A stretch of DNA of 34,007 bases from Oscillochloris sp. ZM17-4 (GCF_019599295.1 NZ_JAIEWN010000045.1:14346-48352), one strand, 5' to 3'; positions 16,365-24,945 are shown, counted from the stretch's first letter. Notes: generated by a model from the letters alone, not told the origin. Numbers and translations are program-made.

Positions 16365-16826
16365 CTAGCGTAGGCTCGCCCCGACGGTGCGGCTGCGCAG
16401 CACCATGCGGTCTTCCCGGCTTGATTGGTGCATGGGTTGACTGACGCATGGGCCAAGGTCGATGATCTGGACGTACAGATCGCGGCCCACGCTCGCAAGC
16501 TCTGCGGCAAACGACAGCTCGTCGCGCAGCACGTGGACGATGGCGTCGAGCGGAAGTGTGCTTGTGCGGGCCTGCGCGACGAGATCGCTCAGCTGTGTGC
16601 TGAGCGCATCCAGGGTCATCTCGGGCGCGGGGTAGCGTGCCGCCAACGGGTTGAAGAGCTGACAGATTGGGCACGTGACGCCGGCCACGCCCGTGCCGGG
16701 CAGCTTCAGCGGCGTGCCGCAGTTCGCGCAGCCGAGATCGCTGGTGGCGGCGGTATCGGTCACCATGGAGACGTTACGGTTGAGCGTGCCACGGGTCTCT
16801 TCATGGAATACGATCTGCTTTAGCAT
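16365..16826 (-). CDS. Zinc-ribbon protein with a GroEL-like N-terminus
   Basis: The 153-residue product begins MLKQIVFHEETRGTLNRNVS, closely matching GroEL of this window ([20 protein letters not shown]). The resemblance lasts about 27 residues and is also visible in the DNA. An LSD1-type zinc ribbon follows, CX2C-X15-CX2C at Cys33, 36, 52 and 55 (CANCGTPLKLPGTGVAGVTC). The remaining helical region (about 60-130) is unassigned. A ribosome-binding site AAAGGAG lies about 12 bases upstream of ATG 16826. It is the first gene of the run ending in groES-groEL. The N-terminus may allow interaction with the GroEL ring or may be a fusion leftover; function is unknown. Confidence 0.7.
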   Translation of the reverse strand: MLKQIVFHEETRGTLNRNVSMVTDTAATSDLGCANCGTPLKLPGTGVAGVTCPICQLFNPLAARYPAPEMTLDALSTQLSDLVAQARTSTLPLDAIVHVLRDELSFAAELASVGRDLYVQIIDLGPCVSQPMHQSSREDRMVLRSRTVGASLR

Positions 16827-16890
16827 ATATGGTATTATCTCCTTTCTGTACGCCGTTAGGCGACGGGCAAGGGCATAGATGCACTACGGT

Positions 16891-16941
16891 CATGGATGAG
16901 TCTAGCAGGCCCGCGCCCAGCCGGTATGAAGTCTGCTCATC
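16891..16941 (-). repeat. 47-bp GATGAG...CTCATC repeat, copy A
   Basis: GATGAG (16895-16900) and CTCATC (16936-16941) bound a 47-base unit with a GC-rich centre (GCAGGCCCGCGCCC). Copy B at 32739-32785 has identical length and matches at about 41 of 47 positions. A diverged copy C is at 23858-23905. In all three the CTCATCA end supplies the stop codon of a minus-strand frame. Confidence 0.75.
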
Positions 16942-17230
16942 ACACGCTCTCGGTTGGGAGATCAGGGGCAGCGCCGGGGAGGCGCACTAGCCGCACCAGC
17001 TGCACGGCCAGCCCAACGATCTCCGCGACGTGCATCTGTGCGCCGGGGATGCTCACCGTGTCGCCGACCTGGGCCGGCCGACCCAGCAGCGTCACCACGA
17101 GGCCGCCGACCGTCTCGACCTCGGCGAGGAGCGCCGCGGGGAGCGCGAGATCAGTCAGCGCGCGCAGGTCAGCGAGCTGCACATCCCCGCGGATCTGCAG
17201 CTCGCCCGGCGCCACCTCGCGCACGCGGCC
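16940..17230 (-). pseudogene. C-terminal domain remnant of a CorC/HlyC-type transporter protein
   Basis: On the minus strand this 96-codon stretch reads REVAPGELQIRGDVQLADLR, then LPAALLAEVETVGGLVVTLLG and VGDTVSIPGAQMHVAEIVG. This is the transporter-associated domain at the end of CorC/HlyC (CNNM-like) proteins. The membrane and CBS domains are absent. Upstream of 17230 the frame runs antisense through the PRC-barrel gene and means nothing. The sequence switches exactly from this fragment to PRC-barrel sequence on the other strand near 17230. Confidence 0.75.
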
Positions 17231-17734
17231 TACTATAACTACTACCCATACTGGTACGGGCCGGGGCTGTGGGGCGGCATGGGCATGCCCTACTATGGCG
17301 GCGGGATCGCCGACTATGCCAACGGAGGCATACTGTCCACCGAGCGCGAGCAGATCCGCCAGGCCGCGATCAACCAGCCAGCGGGCGACGCCCACCTGCG
17401 CAGCACGCACGAGGTGAGCGGCTACCACATCCGCGCGACGGACGGCGAGATCGGCCACATCAACGACTTCATCATGGACGACGCGACCTGGGCGATCCGC
17501 TACGTGGTGGTGGACACGCACAACTGGTGGCCCGGCAAGCAGGTGCTGGTGGCCCCCACCTGGATCACCGCCGTGAACTGGGACGAGCGGACGGTGGATG
17601 TCGCGATCACCCGCGAGACGATCAAGGGCGGGCCGGAGTATGACCCGGCGCAGCTGAACCGCGACTATGAGCGGCGGCTCTACCGCCACTACCGGCAGCC
17701 ATCCTACTGGGACGAGGCTCCCACGAAGCGTTAG
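17231..17734 (+). pseudogene. PRC-barrel protein lacking its first PRC domain
   Basis: The readable sequence starts at YYNYYPYWYGPGLWGG and continues into one clear PRC-barrel domain (HEVSGYHIRATDGEIGHIND, then WAIRYVVVDTHNWWPGKQVL) and the usual tail ending in YWDEAP. Relatives have two PRC domains before and after the Tyr/Gly-rich linker; here the first is missing. ATG 17279 could still start a 151-residue product, but no good ribosome-binding site precedes it. The missing 5' part is replaced by the antisense CorC tail. Such proteins are stress-associated and of unclear function. Confidence 0.75.
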
Positions 17735-17741
17735 CGCTGCG

Positions 17742-17784
17742 GCGCGCCATGGGGCGCGGGAGAATCCTGCGCCCCATGGCGTGC
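17742..17784 (+). terminator. Hairpin after the PRC-barrel gene
   Basis: CGCCATGGGGCGC (17745-17757) pairs perfectly with 17769-17781, and pairing extends outward by a few bases. It starts 8 bases after the PRC stop codon. There is no T-run, so intrinsic termination is uncertain. Confidence 0.45.
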
Positions 17785-17930
17785 GACCAACCACCATCGC
17801 CAAGCGCACGACCTGGCGGAGCGGTGTATCACGCACGTTGCGCAATGCGCGCCACGGTCACGCCGGAGGTTCGGGGCGCCGGTGCTCGTGGCACGATCGC
17901 CCGCCCTACGCTGACGACCAAGAGGTTGTG

Positions 17931-18710
17931 ATGGCGAAACTCGTGCTGCTCCGCCACGGTGAGAGCACTTGGAATGAGCAAAATCGCTTCACGGGTTGGA
18001 CGGATGTCGACCTGTCGGCGCGGGGGCGCGCCGAGGCACACCATGCCGGTGAGGCGCTCGGGGCAGCAGGGCTTACCTTCGATATCGGCTTTACGTCAGT
18101 GCTCAAGCGCGCCATCCGCACGCTGTGGATCACGCTCGATGCGCTGGATCTCATGTGGCTTCCCATCGAGAAGTCGTGGCGGCTGAACGAGCGCCATTAT
18201 GGCGCGCTGCAAGGGCGGAATAAGGCCGAGACCGCCGCCGTATACGGTGAAGCGCAGGTGTTGCGCTGGCGCCGGAGCTACACCACGCGCCCCCCTGTGC
18301 TGACTGCCGATGACCCCCGCGCGCCCGGCTCCGATCCGCGCTACCAGGACCTCGACCCGCACGCGCTTCCGCTGGCCGAGTGCCTCAAAGACACGGTCGC
18401 CCGCACTATGCCCTACTGGCACGCGACGATCGCGCCGGCCATTCGCTCAGGGAAGCGGGTGATCATCGTCGGCCACGGGAATAGCTTGCGCGCGCTGGTC
18501 AAATATCTGGATCACATGTCCGACGCAGCGATTGGCGACCTCACCATCCCAACCGGCATCCCTCTGGTCTACGAGCTTGATGCGAACCTCCAGCCGCTCA
18601 CGCACGCCTACCTGGGCGATCCTGAGGCGATCCGTACGGCGCAGGAGGCGGTCGCACCGCAGGGCCGGGCGAAGCAGTCAGCGCCCGCACGCCGCGCCAG
18701 CACCCAATAA
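17931..18710 (+). CDS. gpmA: 2,3-bisphosphoglycerate-dependent phosphoglycerate mutase
   Basis: The 259-residue product starts at ATG 17931 (GAGG 5 bases upstream); in-frame sequence upstream overlaps the PRC gene and is not coding. The phosphohistidine motif [12 protein letters not shown], the segment [23 protein letters not shown] and the second histidine in [12 protein letters not shown] are all present. It interconverts 3- and 2-phosphoglycerate in glycolysis and gluconeogenesis. The C-terminal tail (about 235-259) is basic and extends slightly beyond the usual length. A VIT-type transporter gene follows after 17 bases, so the two may share a transcript. Confidence 0.95.
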   Translation: MAKLVLLRHGESTWNEQNRFTGWTDVDLSARGRAEAHHAGEALGAAGLTFDIGFTSVLKRAIRTLWITLDALDLMWLPIEKSWRLNERHYGALQGRNKAETAAVYGEAQVLRWRRSYTTRPPVLTADDPRAPGSDPRYQDLDPHALPLAECLKDTVARTMPYWHATIAPAIRSGKRVIIVGHGNSLRALVKYLDHMSDAAIGDLTIPTGIPLVYELDANLQPLTHAYLGDPEAIRTAQEAVAPQGRAKQSAPARRASTQ

Positions 18711-18727
18711 GTGACCGGAGCAACCCA

Positions 18728-19417
18728 ATGCCAAATCAAGAGAGACACCGAACGAATCACGTCGGCTGGCTGCGCGCGGCGGTTCTGGGCGCCAATGACG
18801 GCATTCTCTCGACCGCCAGCCTGGTGATCGGCGTCGCGGCAGCTCAGGTGAGCAGCCACGCCATCCTGGTCACCGGGGTCGCGGGCCTGGTCGCCGGGGC
18901 CATGTCGATGGCGGCTGGCGAGTATGTCTCGGTCAGCTCGCAGGCCGACACCGAGCAGGCCGATCTCCGCATCGAGCGGGGCGAGCAGGCGGCCGATCAG
19001 GCGGGCGAGCTGGCGGAGCTGACGCGGATCTACGAGCAGCGCGGCCTGGACCCGGCGCTGGCGCAGCAGGTCGCCGCCCAGCTGACGGCGCGCGACGCCC
19101 TGGCGGCCCACGCGCGCGACGAGCTTGGGATCACGGAATCATTCAGCGCCTGGCTCATCCAGGCGGCGCTCACCTCGGCGGGCTGCTTCGCGGTCGGCGC
19201 AGCTCTGCCGCTGCTGGCCGTGCTCCTGACGACCGGCGGGTATCTCATCCCGGTGGTCGCTGGGTCGTCACTGCTCTTCCTCGCCGTGCTCGGCGGGCTG
19301 GCAGCGTTCGCCGGCGGCGCAAGCCTGATAGGCGGCGCGGTACGGGTCACATTTTGGGGGGCGCTCGCGATGGCGCTGACCGCCGGCGTTGGGGCGTTAT
19401 TCGGGGCCGTCGGGTGA
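18728..19417 (+). CDS. VIT1/CCC1-family transporter (Fe2+/Mn2+ type)
   Basis: The 229-residue product has GGAG 8 bases before ATG 18728. The N-terminal signature WLRAAVLGANDGILSTASLV and the segment GAMSMAAGEYVSVSSQADTE are diagnostic for VIT/CCC1 proteins. A cytoplasmic Glu-rich helical region (about 75-135) follows, which in the family binds metal, then three hydrophobic segments (about 140-228). It likely moves Fe2+ or Mn2+ across the membrane. It is convergent with the DUF6544/DUF6920-like gene. A short hairpin CCGATG...CATCGG near 19444-19462 lies between them. Confidence 0.92.
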   Translation: MPNQERHRTNHVGWLRAAVLGANDGILSTASLVIGVAAAQVSSHAILVTGVAGLVAGAMSMAAGEYVSVSSQADTEQADLRIERGEQAADQAGELAELTRIYEQRGLDPALAQQVAAQLTARDALAAHARDELGITESFSAWLIQAALTSAGCFAVGAALPLLAVLLTTGGYLIPVVAGSSLLFLAVLGGLAAFAGGASLIGGAVRVTFWGALAMALTAGVGALFGAVG

Positions 19418-19505
19418 GACCTGCGCCTAGCGATGCCCTCACCCGATGTGGCCTGCATCGGTCGCCCCTGCTCGTAGTCTGTGACGGGTAGTTCTGCAGC
19501 GTTGG

Positions 19506-20360
19506 TCATGGCGCGAACGCATAGGCGATGCTGGTGATGCGGCCGCGCCAGTAGGGCCACGGCCCTGCCGGGAGCATCCACGCCACCTCGCCCGCGATCG
19601 GGACGCGCATCCCGTCGCGCAGCTCGTAGCGGCTCCAGCGGCCCTCCCACGGGGTTGGCACGCTCACGCCGTCGATCAGCGCCCCGCGCGCCTCGGCGCG
19701 CAGCGAGTCAATCAGGCCGTCGGCGTTGAAGCGGAAGAGTAGCGTCACCGTGGTATCGCCGTCCTGCATGGTTGCTCTGGCCGAGCTGTCGTCGACCGCC
19801 TCCCAGGTCACACCCTGGCTGGGCAGCAGCGCCGTCGGATACCAAGCGGCCTCGGCAAACCAGCGCAGCAGCTCGCCCTGGGCCATCTCGGGCGTGCCGC
19901 GCTGATCCGCCACCATCACCAGGCCGAACAGCGACGCGTGCAGCATGCCCTCGCCGCCGATATAGGCGTCGTGGACGCGCGCCGGCATGCCGGGCATGAT
20001 CGCGATGCGCGCCTCCCAGTCGAAGCCCGGCCGCTGGGTAACAACGCGCTGAGTCGAGCGGAACGGCTTCCACTGCGCATCCGTTAGGCTCATGGTGAAG
20101 GTGCCGGTGTGCTCCAGCGTGACCGCCGCGACCATCGGCTGGCCGTCGGTCAGGGCGGCGCGGAAGTAGCGCTGCACCGGCGCCGGCAGGCCGACCAGCT
20201 CATCCGCGCGGTAGCGATTCGGCGCGATGGGGCGACGTGCCCCCTCCAGATCGGCGTGCATCTGGTCGGTCTCGGCTTGCCAGCGGTTCGACCCGTAGGC
20301 GAGGGCGGCGGCAATGGTAGCCGCCAGCCCGAGGGTGAGCCAACGCACGTTCTTCCACAT
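19506..20360 (-). CDS. DUF6544/DUF6920-family protein, membrane-anchored
   Basis: ATG 20360 is chosen because GAGG lies 6 bases upstream; a TTG at 20387 is unlikely. The 284-residue protein begins with an N-terminal membrane segment (WLTLGLAATIAAALAYGS). A large domain follows with LPAPVQRYFRAAL, the GTFTMS strand, WEARIAIMPGMPARVHDAYI, GELLRWFAEAAWYPTALLP and a final WPYWRGRITSIAYAF. This pattern is typical of the DUF6544 (DUF6920) family as I recall it. The beta-rich shape suggests an exported lipid-binding-like fold. No function is established. Confidence 0.75.
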   Translation of the reverse strand: MWKNVRWLTLGLAATIAAALAYGSNRWQAETDQMHADLEGARRPIAPNRYRADELVGLPAPVQRYFRAALTDGQPMVAAVTLEHTGTFTMSLTDAQWKPFRSTQRVVTQRPGFDWEARIAIMPGMPARVHDAYIGGEGMLHASLFGLVMVADQRGTPEMAQGELLRWFAEAAWYPTALLPSQGVTWEAVDDSSARATMQDGDTTVTLLFRFNADGLIDSLRAEARGALIDGVSVPTPWEGRWSRYELRDGMRVPIAGEVAWMLPAGPWPYWRGRITSIAYAFAP

Positions 20361-20383
20361 GGTGATCCTCTTCAATAGCTGGT

Positions 20384-20500
20384 TCAATTGAGTGCTCTTG
20401 CGACCTGCTCATCTGCGCGGATCATTGGCGCATCGTCTTTGTGGCGCATGATGTATAGCCCGTACCACATGAACATGAGGCAGATCGTGCCGACCACATT
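20384..20500 (-). pseudogene. C-terminal remnant of a CPBP-type membrane protease
   Basis: About 38 codons on the minus strand read VVGTICLMFMWYGLYIMRHK and end in a stop at 20386-20384. The nearby intact CPBP gene at 21614 ends similarly (ALTCMFMWYGLYLMWQK). No catalytic motif remains. It is squeezed between two minus-strand genes and overlaps the last codon of the upstream one. It shows that a further CPBP gene once stood here. Confidence 0.6.
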
Positions 20501-21415
20501 TCAGGTATGTGCCGGCTGCAATGCTGGTGCCTGCACTTGCGCTGAATCCGAGATGGTGCGCAGCAGCACAGTGGTGACCACAACCGCAGCCAGCGCGAGC
20601 AGGCTGAACCCGGCGATTGGCCCGACTATCTGGCCGGTGCTGAATGTCACCCCCGCTATCATCTGGCTGATTGTCTGTGCTGCAATCATTGGTGCAAGCA
20701 GCATCTCAAGCACAAGCAGGGAACAGGCGATCAGGTAGCCTAGCGGCGCGCGGCGCAGAATCAAGACGCCTGCGATGATCGTGGCCGGCGTAATGATGCC
20801 CAGATCGAGCGCGTCGGTGACCATAGTGGTTGAGCTGCCCAGGAGCTCGGGCGGCTGGCCCTGAAACAGCGCGCTGAGCAGCGGGGCAAGCCAGATCAGC
20901 AGCGTCACCAGCCCGCTCGCGAACATAAACAGCGCCGGGCCGCGACGCGGCAGGCTGGGCAAGAAGTGCGCCTGAAGCGCCGAGAGATCGATCGAGGCAT
21001 ATATCAGGACAACGGCAAACAGACTGGCTGAGAAGAGTACGACATAGACCAAGAACAGGTCGTTGTAGGCGGCGTTGAGCGCCAGCGAGGCATACACATA
21101 TAAGAAGTACACCAGTGTGCCCACCAGCAGCAAGCCCCAGCGGAGCGAACCACGCCGGTAGCGCCGTGTCGCCATAATCAGCAGCGGGATGCCGAGCGCG
21201 AGCGTGACCGCATCCGTCCCACGGTTGCCGGCGCCCATGAAGCGCGTGTCAAAGCGGTACAATCCCTGCCCGTACATCGTCACAGTCTGGCCCCGCAGCG
21301 TCGTGACGGTGAACGGGCTACCTCCAGCTTGCCAGAACAGCCCGGCACCGGCCGCAATCAATGCCAGCGCCGCAATCAGCGCCGCCAGCCCGATGATGAT
21401 AGATGATGGTTTCAT
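20501..21415 (-). CDS. Polytopic membrane protein, unknown function
   Basis: The 304-residue product starts at ATG 21415 with GGAG 8 bases upstream. About eight hydrophobic segments can be counted, beginning with IIIGLAALIAALALIAAGAG and ending with a long pair near 250-290. An extracytoplasmic stretch (about 32-65) follows the first helix. There are no charged catalytic motifs and I do not recognise the family. It lies in a run of minus-strand membrane-protein genes. Between it and the next gene (21416-21613) only short frames are seen; one resembles the end of a small membrane protein but cannot be assigned. Confidence 0.75.
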   Translation of the reverse strand: MKPSSIIIGLAALIAALALIAAGAGLFWQAGGSPFTVTTLRGQTVTMYGQGLYRFDTRFMGAGNRGTDAVTLALGIPLLIMATRRYRRGSLRWGLLLVGTLVYFLYVYASLALNAAYNDLFLVYVVLFSASLFAVVLIYASIDLSALQAHFLPSLPRRGPALFMFASGLVTLLIWLAPLLSALFQGQPPELLGSSTTMVTDALDLGIITPATIIAGVLILRRAPLGYLIACSLLVLEMLLAPMIAAQTISQMIAGVTFSTGQIVGPIAGFSLLALAAVVVTTVLLRTISDSAQVQAPALQPAHT

Positions 21416-21613
21416 CCGATTTCTCCACAGGCATTGCGCCTACGCCGCCAACGTTCGACCCACCTGCCAGCTCGCCACTCCGCCGGCGATCACATGCCCG
21501 AGAGCGCGGCGATAGCCAACCAGAACGGCTGGCGGTAGCACAGGAGGTGTCTGCGGCTCATAGGTTATGTTTATCCTTCGGGATCGATATATGAGAGCCG
21601 CTTCGTGCCAGCC

Positions 21614-22396
21614 CTACCCGATTCCATCTTGCCAAGCACGAGATTGCGCCGCAGACTCGTTTGGAAGGTCAGCAGTACAATCCATCGGCACAGCGTCTTT
21701 CTGCCACATGAGGTACAGCCCATACCACATAAACATACATGTGAGTGCGATGCCAGCGATGGTATTCCAGACCGCTGGAAAATCATCCCTTCCAATAAAG
21801 CTGGTGAAGTCGATCAGCGTATGGGCGATGACCAGCGGCCACAGGATGCCTTTCTTGAGCACCACTGCGGCAAAGGCAAAGCCAACGGCCAGGGCATAGG
21901 CGATTTGTATCAAGATAGCGGCACCACTCTTGCCGGAAAGCAGATTCAGCGAATGCGACAGCCCAAACAGGAGCGCGGTGATGATGGCCGCCTGCCAGAG
22001 TCCGCGTGCCTTCAGCGCGTTGAGCATCAGCCCGCGAAAGATCGCCTCTTCGGCGAAACCGATCAGGAACGCAAGGGCAAGCAATTCCATGAATAGAAAC
22101 AGGCTCGGTATGCTCAGCCCGACGCCGAGGTTGAGCAGGACGGGGATCAGGGGGGGCAGAAAAAAGAGCAGGTCGCGGGGGTGCGCGGGTCGCCTGAAGC
22201 CGACAGCCCGCCACCATCCCAGTGCGCTGATCGCGCCGATGACCAGCACGCTCAGGGTCGTAGTGGCCATGCCAGTGATGGCCTGATTGGAGAGCTGCGC
22301 GACCGATGCGATCGTGCCGGCGATCAGGTACACGGCAATGACGATGATCTCCAGGATTGCCACGAACCAGTACGGGTGGCGTTCGATAAAGCGCAT
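21614..22396 (-). CDS. CPBP-family intramembrane metalloprotease
   Basis: From ATG 22396 the product is 260 residues; an in-frame ATG at 22420 is an alternative, and neither has a strong ribosome-binding site. It carries the three CPBP motifs: EEAIFRG, FGLSHSLN and IAHTLIDF. Together with about seven hydrophobic segments they form the Rce1/Abi-type glutamate/histidine protease. Family members process prenylated or leader peptides, or protect against bacteriocins. At least four CPBP genes or fragments lie within 9 kb, suggesting local duplication and decay. Confidence 0.85.
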   Translation of the reverse strand: MRFIERHPYWFVAILEIIVIAVYLIAGTIASVAQLSNQAITGMATTTLSVLVIGAISALGWWRAVGFRRPAHPRDLLFFLPPLIPVLLNLGVGLSIPSLFLFMELLALAFLIGFAEEAIFRGLMLNALKARGLWQAAIITALLFGLSHSLNLLSGKSGAAILIQIAYALAVGFAFAAVVLKKGILWPLVIAHTLIDFTSFIGRDDFPAVWNTIAGIALTCMFMWYGLYLMWQKDAVPMDCTADLPNESAAQSRAWQDGIG

Positions 22397-22520
22397 GGTG
22401 TGAGGACCCTTTTCGACCATCAGATGCCAGATTACCACGGTAGCAACGGTGCTACACCGGCCACAACCGATGACGGCGCACCTTCTGGTGCTGCCGTTAT
22501 TGGCGGTCGGACGATACCGG

Positions 22521-23789
22521 CTACGGGGTCGGCGCGAGGGCCGGCGGTGCCAGCGCCTGGGCCGCAGGTTTGCTAGCGCCACCGGCGCGGCGGGCTACGA
22601 TCAGCGCGCCGAGGGCCAGCACAAAGCTCGCCAGCGAGACCAGCCAGCCCACATAGGGGATGCGCCCGAGTAGGACCAGCAGTAGCACGCCGCCGACCAG
22701 CGCCGCCAGATCGTTTGCCTCACGGCCATTCGCCGTGGCCAGCAGACGCCCGAGCCAGAGGCCGGTGATCAGCGGGCTGAGGAACCAGAGCATCGCCAGG
22801 ATGCCGAACAGCGCCAGCCCCAGCACCACCCCCGGGAACCAGCCCCAGAACAGCACCATGATGAACACCAGCAGGGCCGATGCCACGGGCACGAAGATGA
22901 ACAGGAGTGCGGCGAGCAGCCCGTACAGCCCGGCCCGGCCCGGCTGGGCGGCCAGGGCGCTGGCCGGGCCAGTCAGCAGGCGCGGCGACAGGCGCAGGGT
23001 CAGCCAGGCCAGCAGCGCAAAGCCCGCGAGCACGAGCGCTGTGCGAAGCAGCGACCCGAGCACTGCGGCAAGCGGGTCGGGGCGCTGCGCTGGCGTCGGT
23101 GGCGTGTACTGCACCGTGGACGCGATCGCTTCGAGGGCGGGATCTGGCTCCGGGCTGGTGTAGCGCAGGGCGCCGGAGATGTGCGCGCTGTCCGCCACGC
23201 GGATCGCGTTGGTCGCAATCTCCGCATTTCCGCCCACCTGGGCCGCAAGCGTCGCCGTGCCCATGCCTAGCCACAGATTCCTGACGATCGTGCCGTCAAT
23301 GTTCCCGGCACCAGCGCCAAGCACCGCATCGCCGCCAACCCGTGCGCTCGCGGCCAGACGAATGCCTTCGGTCAGCGGCTGAGCGCCTGCGGCAAATGAG
23401 CTCATGCTCATGGTGTTGCCGCCCCCGCCGGCGATCAGATCCTCGCCGATCGTCCCCGCGACGGCGATCTCGGCGCCCGCCGCGCGCATGTCGCCATCGA
23501 CCCGCCCGTTCATCTGGATGCTCGCGCCGGCCAGCAGCGCGTCGCCCGTGACCGTGCCATTGATCACAATGGTCCTGCCACCGGCGATCAGATCGCCATC
23601 GACCGTGCCATCAATATAGATCTCCGACGCCGCGATGTAGAGGTCATCGCTGACCACCTGGCCCGCGGGGAGCCGGTAGACATCCGTGCCCGCGAACGCC
23701 GCCGCCCGAGCGGTCTGGGTGACGGTCACGCTCAGCACGATGCCGAGCGCCACGGCCAGCCAGAAGCGCACCTGTGTGAATCGACTCAT
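22521..23789 (-). CDS. Exported polymer-forming (bactofilin-like) protein with C-terminal membrane domain
   Basis: The 422-residue product begins with a signal sequence (VRFWLAVALGIVLSVTVTQT, cleavage near ARA-AA). Residues about 35-215 are short beta-helix-like repeats such as YIDGTVDGDLIAGGRTIVIN and GDALLAGASIQMNGRVDGD, as in bactofilin/polymer-forming proteins. After a proline-rich linker, four or five membrane segments follow (about 245-405). Relatives in many bacteria have this layout and unknown function; a surface or envelope-structuring role is inferred. It is upstream of the CPBP gene on the same strand. Confidence 0.82.
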   Translation of the reverse strand: MSRFTQVRFWLAVALGIVLSVTVTQTARAAAFAGTDVYRLPAGQVVSDDLYIAASEIYIDGTVDGDLIAGGRTIVINGTVTGDALLAGASIQMNGRVDGDMRAAGAEIAVAGTIGEDLIAGGGGNTMSMSSFAAGAQPLTEGIRLAASARVGGDAVLGAGAGNIDGTIVRNLWLGMGTATLAAQVGGNAEIATNAIRVADSAHISGALRYTSPEPDPALEAIASTVQYTPPTPAQRPDPLAAVLGSLLRTALVLAGFALLAWLTLRLSPRLLTGPASALAAQPGRAGLYGLLAALLFIFVPVASALLVFIMVLFWGWFPGVVLGLALFGILAMLWFLSPLITGLWLGRLLATANGREANDLAALVGGVLLLVLLGRIPYVGWLVSLASFVLALGALIVARRAGGASKPAAQALAPPALAPTP

Positions 23790-23857
23790 ATGCTCCCTCT
23801 CACGATGATTACTCGTCGTCGATCACCCGTTCCGGAACGCCAGTACACGAGATCGTA

Positions 23858-23905
23858 GATTCAGTCTAGCGCGTGCGGTTCTTGGTGCGATGAAGATCGC
23901 TCATC
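23858..23905 (-). repeat. GATGAG...CTCATC repeat, diverged copy C
   Basis: This stretch shares TCTAGC and GATGAAG..CGCTCATC with copies A and B, in the same order and at nearly the same spacing, but its centre has diverged. It again supplies the stop codon of a minus-strand gene and lies directly 3' of it. Confidence 0.5.
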
Positions 23906-24644
23906 ACGCGCGCTCAGCGGATTGCGGTGCCGTGCCCAGCGCGAGCGCGCGCCGCAGGCTCGGCTGGAAGCTCAGGAGCACAATCAGCAGCCCCAGGCCG
24001 CCATACACGAACTGCAGCCAGTCCGTCCCGCGCATCATCAGCATCTCCGTGACGATCCAGATCACCTGACCCAGGCCGATGGCGACCGCCGCGCTCCACG
24101 CCCAGTGCGCGCCGGTGAAGCGCGTCAGCGCCGTGCCGAGTGGCCAGGCTGGGCGGAACCAGAGCGCCAGCAGCGTGGCGAACGAACCGATGCCAAAGAC
24201 GATCCCGAGCAGCAGGCCGGGGATCAGGAAGTCGCGAAACGGGGAGAACTGGAGGATGCTGAGGGGGATCTGCAGCCAGGTGCCGGTCGGGTTGAGCGTG
24301 AGCACGATCCCGCCGAAGGCGGCGCTCAGGCCGAGAAAGGCGAGGCAGCCAAGTAGCCAGCGCAGGCTGACCGGTCGCGCAGGCGATCCCGTTTGCGGCG
24401 ATGGTTCATCGACGGGACGCCGCCACATTTCGTATACCGCGCCGGCCAGCATGCCAATGCAAGCGCCAGCGATCATCCCGAGCAGCATAGCGCCGAACAG
24501 GAGCCCGACGACCATGCCGAGCCCGGCTCCAATGCCGAGCCCGGCTCCAATGCCGATGCCTCCCCCGACTCTGGTGTTGCGCAAGCGAGCTGCCGTTTCA
24601 TCCGCAGCGCCCGCCGCCTCGATGTGGCCGTGGTCCTGATTCAT
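23904..24644 (-). CDS. Membrane protein with glycine-zipper N-terminal region
   Basis: The 246-residue product starts at ATG 24644. Residues 25-70 form a glycine-rich membrane hairpin (GGGIGIGAGLGIGAGLG) encoded partly by an 18-bp tandem duplication. After a proline-rich loop, four to five more hydrophobic segments follow (about 95-230). No family is recognised. The start overlaps the stop of the CPBP fragment (ATGA-type overlap), which suggests an older operon with that gene. The conserved repeat copy C lies at its 3' end. Confidence 0.7.
   Translation of the reverse strand: MNQDHGHIEAAGAADETAARLRNTRVGGGIGIGAGLGIGAGLGMVVGLLFGAMLLGMIAGACIGMLAGAVYEMWRRPVDEPSPQTGSPARPVSLRWLLGCLAFLGLSAAFGGIVLTLNPTGTWLQIPLSILQFSPFRDFLIPGLLLGIVFGIGSFATLLALWFRPAWPLGTALTRFTGAHWAWSAAVAIGLGQVIWIVTEMLMMRGTDWLQFVYGGLGLLIVLLSFQPSLRRALALGTAPQSAERA
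24520..24555 (-). repeat. 18-bp tandem duplication encoding GAGLGI units
   Basis: CCGAGCCCGGCTCCAATG occurs twice in direct succession on the plus strand around 24520-24555. It encodes two identical six-residue glycine-zipper units in the minus-strand gene. Perfect identity suggests recent slippage. Confidence 0.8.
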
Positions 24645-24945
24645 CGTGTTCCCTCTCCGCTAGCATTCACTACCACTGCCGGTGCCATCGTGTCCTCGGG
24701 CGGTCGCATACGCCACATGCGGTCCGTGATGATCAGCGTCAGCGTCATGATCGCCATGGCGGCGTATACGCCCAGCGTGACCGGTAGCCAGAAGCCGCCG
24801 CTGTTGTTGACGGCGGTGTGCAGCAGCACGACCAGCCAGAGATTGCCCTTGGTGCGGTTGAAGCACCAGGTGAACAGCACCGTGGTCGGAACCGTGGTGA
24901 CGATGCGCAGCAGAATGCCGGGCAGTCCGTCGGGAAAGATGCGGT
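24641..24945 (-). pseudogene. C-terminal fragment of a CPBP protease, duplicate of 28352-28657
   Basis: From IFPDGLPGILLRIVTTVPTT to the third CPBP motif LLHTAVNNS and the final helix, this fragment is nearly identical to the end of the CPBP gene at 28352. The first two motifs are absent. Upstream of 24945 the frame is unrelated. It lies immediately 3' of the interrupted CPBP gene. It is the remainder of a tandem duplicate. Confidence 0.85.
24705..24942. repeat. 238-bp direct repeat, copy 1 of 2
   Basis: It matches 28413-28650 base by base at an offset of 3708, with about nine mismatches and no gaps seen. The two copies flank the interrupted CPBP gene with its IS and MITE. Confidence 0.85.

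Noticed and set aside
15392-16950. CIRCE or another heat-shock operator upstream of the chaperone genes
   Set aside because: I looked for the TTAGCACTC-N9-GAGTGCTAA pattern in the gaps upstream of groES and of the preceding genes and saw no match.
16940-17845. 301-codon minus-strand frame read as one protein
   Set aside because: Only the last 96 codons resemble a CorC domain; the rest is antisense to PRC-barrel sequence, so it is not one gene.
17667-17930. N-terminal extension of phosphoglycerate mutase to 17667
   Set aside because: The extension overlaps the PRC-barrel gene and a hairpin. The family start [11 protein letters not shown] at 17931 has its own ribosome-binding site.
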